From contig JBJEFI010000144.1 of NCBI GenBank assembly GCA_051873875.1, forward strand, positions 1-5,448: 5,448 bases of DNA, in the 5' to 3' direction. A program made the translations under genes and the position numbers. Shown piece after piece: positions 1 to 5,448 of this stretch. Below the pieces are notes generated by a model. It saw only the letters and a list, made by a program, of their open reading frames with translations, had not been told where the DNA came from and searched no databases. This DNA comes from JBJEFI01 sp051873875 (GTDB lineage Bacteria; Bacillota; Bacilli; Bacillales; Bacillaceae_G). Positions within the stretch are counted from its first letter, which is position 1; the number at the start of each line of letters is the position of its first letter.

Positions 1-9
1 TATATAAAT
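1..9 (+). promoter_or_regulatory. Possible -10 element for the Clp-N/GNAT gene (partial promoter)
   Basis: TATATAAAT at the window edge contains TATAAA (3-8), a five-of-six match to the sigma-A -10 box. Its position would give a leader of about 35 bases before the GTG start. The -35 box would lie outside the window, so this is only a candidate; AT-rich DNA yields such matches often. Confidence 0.25.
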
Positions 10-30
10 TTTGTAACGAAAAAGAATTCT

Positions 31-42
31 AAGAAGGGGGAG
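31..42 (+). promoter_or_regulatory. Ribosome binding site fixing the GTG start of the Clp-N/GNAT gene
   Basis: AAGAAGGGGGAG is strongly complementary to the 3' end of 16S rRNA and ends 6 bases before GTG at 49. It favours the GTG over the in-frame ATG at 70, which would be about 27 bases away and has no Shine-Dalgarno sequence of its own. Confidence 0.8.
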
Positions 43-48
43 TTAATA

Positions 49-906
49 GTGGTCCAATCGAATATTAATATGACTAATCGTCTATTAAGAATAATGAGGA
101 ACGCAGAAAAAGAAGCTACATTATCCAAAAATAAAGTGTTAAACCCTGTTCGTTTACTTATCGCTTGTTTAAAAGAAACAACAGGTGCGCTCGGAGAAAT
201 TTCATTGAAATGTAGCTTAAAAGAAACTTCTTTGAAAGCTTCGGTTGAGAAGTTAGATGGTACTTCAACTCAAACTGTTACTAGTAGTGATTTTTTTAAT
301 ACTCCAGTAACACAGGAAATCATAACGGTTTTTGAAGTTGGAATTAGTTATATGAAAAGATATAACCAGATTTATATGAATGAAGGTCATTTACTTAAAG
401 CGTTACTCACAACGAATGTGCTTAATGCTTTTTTATCAGATGAAGATAAGCAAATTCTTTTAACCCTTGGTACCACCTCACGAGATATGATTACTTATCT
501 TGGCAATTATCAATTCCCAAAATTAAATCAAAACCTCATTCGTAAAGTAACAATGAACGATAAGGAAAACCTTATTCATTTTGTTGAAAATCAGTTTTCA
601 ACAGGCTGGGCAGAAACAATCAAAGGTGCATTTTTAGTTGATGAACCTTCTGTATATATTGCATTTGATAGTAAAGGAGATATAGTTGGATTTGCTGCTT
701 ATGATGTCTATAAGAATAGAAAATGTTATTTGGGTCCTATGGGTGTATCAACATCTAATCGAATTAAAGGACTTGGATATTCTTTGCTACATCATTGTTT
801 AAAAGATATGCAAGCTATCGGTTATGAATATGCGATTATTGGTGGAGCAGGACCGATAGAGTTTTATGAAAAAGCCTGTCATGCAGTCGTAATTCCTTCC
901 GTATAG
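49..906 (+). CDS. Clp-N repeat domain / GNAT N-acetyltransferase fusion protein
   Basis: This 285-residue, probably cytosolic protein has no signal peptide or membrane segment. Residues 8-60 and 84-150 look like two Clp-N repeats: an amphipathic helix, then a basic/polar turn, then a hydrophobic LL helix (VRLLIACL at 34-41, GHLLKALL at 113-120). This is the substrate- or adaptor-binding fold of ClpC/ClpA, but no AAA+ ATPase domain follows. Residues 164-281 form a GNAT fold. The acetyl-CoA-binding motif A is at 227-250 (LGPMGV strand, then RIKGLGYSLL pyrophosphate loop and helix), and a late GPIEFYEKAC segment at 268-277 is typical of the C-terminal GNAT helix. The expected reaction is acetyl transfer from acetyl-CoA to an amine; the acceptor is unknown. 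The GTG start is chosen because a strong ribosome binding site lies just upstream; the next start, an ATG at 70, lies too far from it. The gene is convergent with the large activase gene. The domain calls are by eye: GNAT is firm, Clp-N is likely. Confidence 0.88.
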   Translation: MVQSNINMTNRLLRIMRNAEKEATLSKNKVLNPVRLLIACLKETTGALGEISLKCSLKETSLKASVEKLDGTSTQTVTSSDFFNTPVTQEIITVFEVGISYMKRYNQIYMNEGHLLKALLTTNVLNAFLSDEDKQILLTLGTTSRDMITYLGNYQFPKLNQNLIRKVTMNDKENLIHFVENQFSTGWAETIKGAFLVDEPSVYIAFDSKGDIVGFAAYDVYKNRKCYLGPMGVSTSNRIKGLGYSLLHHCLKDMQAIGYEYAIIGGAGPIEFYEKACHAVVIPSV

Positions 907-952
907 TTTCAATTCCTTCTTAATTCGTGCGTTATTTTTATGCTAATTAACA

Positions 953-999
953 AAAAAGAATCTATTTTGATTAGTCTTTTTTCAAAATAGATTCTTTTT
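953..999. terminator. Bidirectional intrinsic terminator between convergent genes
   Basis: Bases 953-970 (AAAAAGAATCTATTTTGA) are a perfect 18-bp reverse complement of 982-999, with an 11-base loop (971-981). Read on the plus strand, the stem ends in a T5 run at 995-999, followed by further T-rich sequence. Read on the minus strand, the other arm also ends in a T run (complement of 952-957). The hairpin starts 46 bases after the stop of the Clp-N/GNAT gene and 24 bases after the stop of the large activase gene, so it can serve both. The stem is AT-rich rather than GC-rich, which is common in low-GC Bacillota; its length compensates. The remaining bases between the two genes (907-952 and 1000-1023) show no other feature. 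Confidence 0.85.
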
Positions 1000-1023
1000 A
1001 TCAAATTTTATTTTACTACAATT

Positions 1024-4000
1024 CTATGCATTCACTGCTTGCTCTTCCTTCAAAACTTTTTCTTCCTTCTTCACATTTTTAAAGGCTGTTGCCAGCATCA
1101 ATTTCATTCGATTGATTTGGTTAACAGCAGATTCACTTGCATCATAATCAATAGCTGTAATATTTGCCTCTGAATATAATTCCTTCAAGCCCTTCATCAT
1201 TCCCCTACCTGTCACATGGTTTGGTAGACAAGCAAATGGTTGAACACAGGCAATGTTATTTACACCATCTTCAATTAATGCCATCATTTCTCCTGTTAAA
1301 AACCAACCTTCTCCTGCTTGATTGGCGATGGATAATAACCTACTAGCTTTTTCTGCAAGTTCGTAAATTGTATGTGGTGCTGTAAATCGTTTACTATTTA
1401 TCAATGCTTCCTTTAGTGGTCTCCGATAATGCTCAATGTATTTAATCGCACTACGATTCACATAAACCCCTGTTTTACTTTTGCCTAAATGGGTTCCTTT
1501 ATAAATGCTGTCGTAAGCACAATATAAGAAGAAGTCAAGAATATCTGGCACGACTGCCTCTCCGCCTTCTTGCTCGATTAACTCCACAATTTTATTATTG
1601 GCATCTGGATGAAATTTCACTAAAATTTCGCCCACTACCCCAACTCTTGGTTTCTTCATTTTTACAATTGGGTGATTATCGAATTCCTCTACCATTTGAA
1701 CAAGATGTCGTTGGTAGTCTTTAAAGCGGAATGTAGATAAAGATTCGGCAAAAATCGCTGACCATTTTTCACATAATGCATTCGTACTTCCTTCCACTTG
1801 TTCATAAGGACGAATACGATATGTCATTCGCATTAATCCATCTCCACATACGGTTGCAGCAATTAATTTTCTGACCAATGAATAACTTAACTTAAAGCCT
1901 GGATGTTTTTCCATACCAAGCGCATTTAAAGAGATAACAGGTACTTGTTCTAAACCAGCATCTTTTAACGCTTTTCGAAGTAAGGTAATATAGTTAGTCG
2001 CACGACATGCCCCTCCTGTTTGAGACATAATTAAGGCAGTTCGATTCACATCATATTTTCCACTTTTCAATGCATGTACCAATTGTCCCGTTGTTAAAAT
2101 GGCTGGATAGCATGTGTCATTATTCACATATCGTAATCCTTCATCAATCGCTTCACTCGAAACAGTTGGCAGTAACTCTGCTCGGTATCCTTCACTCTTC
2201 ATCACTGCCTCATACAAGTTAAAATGAATTGGTGACATTTGTGGAATTAAAATTGTGTAATCCTGCTTCATTTCCTTTGTAAAGGATTTGTTTTTATATG
2301 TTTTTGTTACCTGTGTCTGTTTCACACCTTTTGCTTGTCGTTCCTTCATTGCTGCCTGTAAAGAACGAATTCGAATACGTGCTGCCCCTAAATTATTTAT
2401 TTCATCAATTTTAATTAATGAATACATTTTGTGATTGCTTTCTAATATTTCTTGCACCATATCACTCGTTACGGCATCTAATCCACAACCGAATGACGTA
2501 AGTTGAACAAGCTCTAATTCATCTCGTTTCGCTACAACACGAGCCGCTCGATATAGCCTTGCATGATATGTCCATTGGTTAACAACACGAATGTCTCTTT
2601 CTACTTCTGCTAAATGGGCAATGGAATCCTCCGTTAACACAGCCATTCCAAAACCAGTAATCAGCTCTGACATGCCATGATTAATTTCAGGGTCAATATG
2701 GTATGGTCGTCCTGCTAAAACAATTCCTTTTTTGCCTGTTTCTTTTAAGAACTGTAATGTTTCTTCCCCTTTATGACGAATATCTTGTTTTACTTTCTCG
2801 GCCTCTTGTAATGCAAGACCAACAGCTTGATGAATTTCCTGCTTTGAAATCATTGGAAACTGAGCTGTTAATTCTGCCTTCAATGCCTTTTCATTATCCA
2901 ATGTTAAAAATGGTTGAATAAACGGAATTTCTTTTTCCTTTAAGACATCCATATTCACTCGAATGACTTCTGGATAAGAAGTAACAACAGGACAGTTGAA
3001 GTGATTCGTTGTTTCTTCCGATTCCTTTTTCTCAAAAACAACAGCTGGGTAGAAAATAAAATCAACGCCTTGTTCAATTAAACTTTCAATATGACCGTGG
3101 GTTAATTTAGCTGGATAACAAACCGATTCTGACGGGATAGTTTCGATTCCTTTTTCAAATATTTTCTTGCTAGATGTTGGTGATAATACAACTTCATAGC
3201 CAAGTTGTGTAAAAAAGGTATGCCAAAACGGATAATTTTCATACATGTTTAAGACACGTGGAATACCTACTCGCCCTCTCGTTGCCTCTTCTGTTTTTAA
3301 AGATTGATAATTAAATATGCGTTCATATTTATATTTATATAAATTTGGTAGTTCATTTTTCTGTTTACGAATGCCTGCGCCTCGTTCACATCGATTTCCT
3401 GTAATAAAGAATCGTTTGTCTTTAAAGCGATTAATTGTAATGGCGCAATTATTACTACAGCGTCCACAACGACTATGGGAAACATCATAAGAAAAAGTTT
3501 GTAACTCTTCTAATGGAAGTGTCGTACTTTTTGTTCCACTCACATGTTGCTCCTTGGCAATCAATGCACAACCATATGCTCCCATCATTCCAGCAATATC
3601 AGGACGAACGACTTCTTTATTTAACATTAATTCAAAGGAACGAAGAACAGCTTCATTATAAAATGTGCCACCTTGCACAATGATATTGTCACCTAACTCT
3701 TCTGGATTACGAAGCTTCATTACTTTTTGAATGGCATTTTTAATAACAGAATAAGATAATCCTGCTGATAGATTGGCTAACGTAACACCTTCCTTTTGAA
3801 CTTGCTTTACTTTTGAGTTCATGAATACCGTACATCTTGAGCCTAAATCAACAGGCTGATCAGCTTGTAATGCCGTTTTCGCAAATTGTTCAATTGGAAT
3901 ATTTAATGAGTTTGAGAAACTCTCTAAAAATGATCCACAACCTGATGAACATGCTTCATTTAAAATTAAATGATCAATAGCACCATTCTTGATTTTAATG

Positions 4001-5280
4001 CACTTCATATCTTGTCCACCAATATCAAGAATAAAATCTACTGTTGGCAAAAATTTCGCCGCTGCCTTGTAATGAGCAATGGTTTCAACTTCTCCAACGT
4101 CTATTTGTAAAGCTGCTTGAATTAATCCTTCTCCATATCCTGTTACTGCCGACTTTGCGATCACAACATCATCTGATAATTGACTATATAAATCTTCTAG
4201 CCCTTGTTTAACGGACTGAAGTGGATTTCCTTTATTGCTTTCGTAAAATGTATACAATAACTCATCATCATTTCCCATTAAAACGATTTTCGTTGTCGTT
4301 GAGCCTGCATCAATTCCGAGAAAAGCATCTCCCTTATACGTTGCCAAATTACCTCTAGGTACTTTCGCCTTGTTATGTCTTGTTCGAAAGGCTTGAATCT
4401 CTTCTTCATTTTCAAACAACCTTGGAAGAGTTGTTACCGCTGTGTCTGTCGCCTGTGAAGAAAAGCTTTCAAATCGCTGACATAATTGACGTAACGAAAT
4501 GGCTTCAGACTCACTTCCAGTTAACGCTGCCCCATAAGCAACGAAATATTGACTATTATTAGGAAAAATTACTTCTTCTTCCGTCAATTGTAACGTTTCT
4601 ATAAACCGTTGGCGTAACTCTGATAAATAAGTTAATGGTCCACCTAAAAAAGCGACTTTTCCACGAATCGGTCGCCCACATGCTAGCCCACTAATCGTTT
4701 GGTTAACAACACTTTGAAAAACCGATGCCGCAATATCTTCTTTTTGTACCCCTTCATTTAATAATGTTTGTACATCTGTTTTAGCAAATACCCCACATCG
4801 TGAGGCAATTGGATAAATTTTTTGATGTGCCTTTGCCAAGTCATTTAATCCTTGCGCATCTGTTTGCAAAAGAGATGCGATTTGATCGATAAATGCTCCT
4901 GTTCCCCCAGCACAGGCTGCATTCATCCTTTGTTCGATACCGTTGGAAAAATAAATAAGTTTAGCATCTTCTCCACCAAGTTCAATGACAACATCTGTTG
5001 TTGGAATATATTTCTCCACTGCTTCTGTACAAGCAATTACTTCTTGAACGAATGGTACATTTACATGCTTTGCCATTGACATTCCTGCTGATCCAGCAAT
5101 GTTCATCGTCACTGTTGCATTTGGATATTTTTTCAATACATCATGCAACATATACAACGTTGTTTTTTTTACCTCAGAAAAATGTCTCCTATATTTTTGA
5201 TAAACCATTTTTCCGTCTCTATTTAATACAACCAATTTAGCTGTTGTTGAACCAACATCTAACCCCACATATAACAACAT
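1024..5280 (-). CDS. Giant fused acyl-CoA dehydratase activase-related protein (two HgdC-like ATPase modules + COG3580-like + COG3581/HgdB-like modules)
   Basis: This intact 1418-residue, probably cytosolic protein has no signal peptide or membrane segment. Module 1 (about 1-255) and module 2 (about 318-580) are ASKHA ATPases of the 2-hydroxyacyl-CoA dehydratase activator family. Each has phosphate-1 (GLDVGSTTAK at 6-15; GIDAGSTTTK at 322-331), phosphate-2 (ELGGEDAK at 100-107; DIGGQDMK at 419-426) and a late glycine motif (FLGGP at 211-215; VQGGTF at 535-540). Each also keeps the two cysteines that hold the [4Fe-4S] cluster in HgdC: C123/C162 and C444/C483. A cysteine cluster follows (C605, C608, C612, C631), then a DUF2229/COG3580-like module (about 668-960; C721, C932) and a COG3581/HgdB-like module (about 1005-1400; C1057, C1092, C1345, C1351). 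The C-terminal tail is Lys/Glu-rich. In the family, ATP hydrolysis by the activator drives low-potential electron transfer to an Fe-S acceptor protein. Here activator and acceptor-like parts are fused, as in other large Bacillota members. The substrate is unknown, and no partner gene is in the window. The ATG start has a good ribosome binding site. Family identity is firm; activity is inference. Confidence 0.93.
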   Translation of the reverse strand: MLLYVGLDVGSTTAKLVVLNRDGKMVYQKYRRHFSEVKKTTLYMLHDVLKKYPNATVTMNIAGSAGMSMAKHVNVPFVQEVIACTEAVEKYIPTTDVVIELGGEDAKLIYFSNGIEQRMNAACAGGTGAFIDQIASLLQTDAQGLNDLAKAHQKIYPIASRCGVFAKTDVQTLLNEGVQKEDIAASVFQSVVNQTISGLACGRPIRGKVAFLGGPLTYLSELRQRFIETLQLTEEEVIFPNNSQYFVAYGAALTGSESEAISLRQLCQRFESFSSQATDTAVTTLPRLFENEEEIQAFRTRHNKAKVPRGNLATYKGDAFLGIDAGSTTTKIVLMGNDDELLYTFYESNKGNPLQSVKQGLEDLYSQLSDDVVIAKSAVTGYGEGLIQAALQIDVGEVETIAHYKAAAKFLPTVDFILDIGGQDMKCIKIKNGAIDHLILNEACSSGCGSFLESFSNSLNIPIEQFAKTALQADQPVDLGSRCTVFMNSKVKQVQKEGVTLANLSAGLSYSVIKNAIQKVMKLRNPEELGDNIIVQGGTFYNEAVLRSFELMLNKEVVRPDIAGMMGAYGCALIAKEQHVSGTKSTTLPLEELQTFSYDVSHSRCGRCSNNCAITINRFKDKRFFITGNRCERGAGIRKQKNELPNLYKYKYERIFNYQSLKTEEATRGRVGIPRVLNMYENYPFWHTFFTQLGYEVVLSPTSSKKIFEKGIETIPSESVCYPAKLTHGHIESLIEQGVDFIFYPAVVFEKKESEETTNHFNCPVVTSYPEVIRVNMDVLKEKEIPFIQPFLTLDNEKALKAELTAQFPMISKQEIHQAVGLALQEAEKVKQDIRHKGEETLQFLKETGKKGIVLAGRPYHIDPEINHGMSELITGFGMAVLTEDSIAHLAEVERDIRVVNQWTYHARLYRAARVVAKRDELELVQLTSFGCGLDAVTSDMVQEILESNHKMYSLIKIDEINNLGAARIRIRSLQAAMKERQAKGVKQTQVTKTYKNKSFTKEMKQDYTILIPQMSPIHFNLYEAVMKSEGYRAELLPTVSSEAIDEGLRYVNNDTCYPAILTTGQLVHALKSGKYDVNRTALIMSQTGGACRATNYITLLRKALKDAGLEQVPVISLNALGMEKHPGFKLSYSLVRKLIAATVCGDGLMRMTYRIRPYEQVEGSTNALCEKWSAIFAESLSTFRFKDYQRHLVQMVEEFDNHPIVKMKKPRVGVVGEILVKFHPDANNKIVELIEQEGGEAVVPDILDFFLYCAYDSIYKGTHLGKSKTGVYVNRSAIKYIEHYRRPLKEALINSKRFTAPHTIYELAEKASRLLSIANQAGEGWFLTGEMMALIEDGVNNIACVQPFACLPNHVTGRGMMKGLKELYSEANITAIDYDASESAVNQINRMKLMLATAFKNVKKEEKVLKEEQAVNA

Positions 5281-5286
5281 ATGAAA

Positions 5287-5294
5287 CTCCCTTT
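5287..5294 (-). promoter_or_regulatory. Ribosome binding site of the giant activase gene
   Basis: On the minus strand this reads AAAGGGAG, ending 6 bases before the ATG at 5280. A second GGG-containing purine block (GGGAAAGGGAG in total) lies just upstream. It supports the annotated start, after which the first ASKHA strand (MLLYVGLDVG) begins at once, so no N-terminal extension is missing. Confidence 0.85.
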
Positions 5295-5367
5295 CCCTTT
5301 TAAATTTTCCTCTTTTCTTTCTAATTTTTTCTTTTTAACAAGGCCCCTATCTTCATATTAAAATAAT

Positions 5368-5396
5368 ATTATTTTTTAAATAAATTTTACTATCAA
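5368..5396 (-). promoter_or_regulatory. Candidate sigma-A promoter A for the giant activase gene
   Basis: On the minus strand, TTGATA (5391-5396, five of six against TTGACA) is followed after 17 bases by AATAAT (5368-5373, five of six against TATAAT but lacking the usual first T). Transcription would start near 5361, giving a leader of roughly 80 bases. A 16-bp AT-only palindrome (5360-5375) covers the -10 box. The region is so AT-rich that chance matches are likely. Confidence 0.35.
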
Positions 5397-5412
5397 TTAC
5401 TATTAATTCCAA
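5384..5412 (-). promoter_or_regulatory. Candidate sigma-A promoter B for the giant activase gene
   Basis: On the minus strand, TTGGAA (5407-5412, four of six) is followed after 17 bases by TAAAAT (5384-5389, five of six with the conserved first T, second A and last T). It overlaps candidate A, and only one of the two need be real. The -10 box is better here; the -35 box is better in candidate A. Confidence 0.3.
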
Positions 5413-5418
5413 TTTATA

Positions 5419-5448
5419 ATTTTGTGAACATTTATTGGATTACAAAAT
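5419..5448. repeat. Gapped inverted repeat upstream of the giant activase gene
   Basis: ATTTTGTGA (5419-5427) and TTACAAAAT (5440-5448) are inverted copies matching at 8 of 9 positions, separated by 12 bases. Arm centres are 21 bases apart, about two helical turns. It lies just upstream of both promoter candidates and ends at the window edge, so it could extend further. It might be a regulator site or chance; no T run makes it a terminator. Confidence 0.4.

Larger units (their letters stand above)
5281..5448. other. Intergenic region upstream of the giant activase gene
   Basis: No gene is seen here. From the start codon outward it holds the ribosome binding site, a leader of about 55 bases that is almost all purine or T on the coding (minus) strand, a short GC-rich patch (GGCCCC, 5343-5348), and an AT-only stretch with the promoter candidates. 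The gapped inverted repeat lies at the end. I see no riboswitch-like set of stems and no leader peptide. Confidence 0.6.

Noticed and set aside
901..906. Truncation of the GNAT domain at its C-terminus
   Set aside because: The protein ends soon after the FYEKAC segment, which is near the usual end of a GNAT fold, and a terminator follows closely; nothing resembling coding sequence continues after the stop.
891..919. 9-base direct repeat AATTCCTTC (891-899 and 911-919) around the stop codon of the Clp-N/GNAT gene
   Set aside because: It is short and also occurs at 1178-1186 within the other gene; probably chance in AT-rich DNA, with no sign of an insertion or attachment site.
3297..3488. 63-codon minus-strand reading frame inside the giant gene
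   Set aside because: It lies wholly within the activase gene in another frame, over its conserved cysteine cluster, and its product shows no recognisable domain.
4852..5240. Overlapping plus-strand reading frames (4852-5079 and 4998-5240), and similar short ones at 1164, 2703 and 4380
   Set aside because: All are antisense to well-conserved ASKHA or HgdB-like coding sequence, are short, and have no domain or convincing ribosome binding site; they are shadows.
1024..5280. Artificial joining of separate genes by a sequencing error
   Set aside because: The frame is open throughout, module linkers lack stop codons, internal ribosome binding sites or frame changes, and fused proteins of this layout and size are known in Bacillota.
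5422..5439. Possible Rex operator (TTGTGAA-N4-TTCACAA type)
   Set aside because: Only the left half-site is present; the bases at the expected right half (TTATTGGA) do not match.

Overview
The window looks like chromosomal DNA from a low-GC Gram-positive bacterium, most likely the Bacillaceae or a close relative. The evidence is visibly AT-rich DNA, strong AAGGGGG/AAAGGGAG-type Shine-Dalgarno sites, a GTG start, and a family of very large fused activase proteins known from Bacillota. I cannot name the species from sequence alone.

There are two convergent genes. On the left, plus strand (49-906), is a 285-residue protein. Its N-terminal half resembles the double Clp-N repeat of ClpC/ClpA-type unfoldases, and its C-terminal half is a GNAT N-acetyltransferase domain. 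The rest of the window is dominated by one minus-strand gene (5280-1024) encoding a 1418-residue protein. It carries two successive ASKHA ATPase modules of the 2-hydroxyacyl-CoA dehydratase activator (HgdC/BadF/BcrA, COG1924) type. A short cysteine cluster follows, then a DUF2229/COG3580-like module and a COG3581/HgdB-like module. A complete ATP-driven electron-injection machine and its presumed iron-sulfur acceptor therefore sit on one chain. The known family label is 'acyl-CoA dehydratase activase-related protein'; its substrate is unknown to me.

The 117-base gap between the two stop codons holds a perfect 18-bp stem that can end transcription in both directions. The 168 bases upstream of the large gene hold its ribosome binding site, a pyrimidine-rich (plus-strand) leader, two weak sigma-A-like promoter candidates, a 16-bp AT-only palindrome over one of them, and a gapped inverted repeat ending at the window edge.

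No RNA genes, mobile elements, CRISPR arrays or long repeats are visible. The two genes face each other and are separated by a terminator, so no shared pathway is implied. The most interesting content is the architecture of the large protein (paired ASKHA modules with matching cysteines, and an internally duplicated C-terminal half) and the unusual Clp-N/GNAT fusion.
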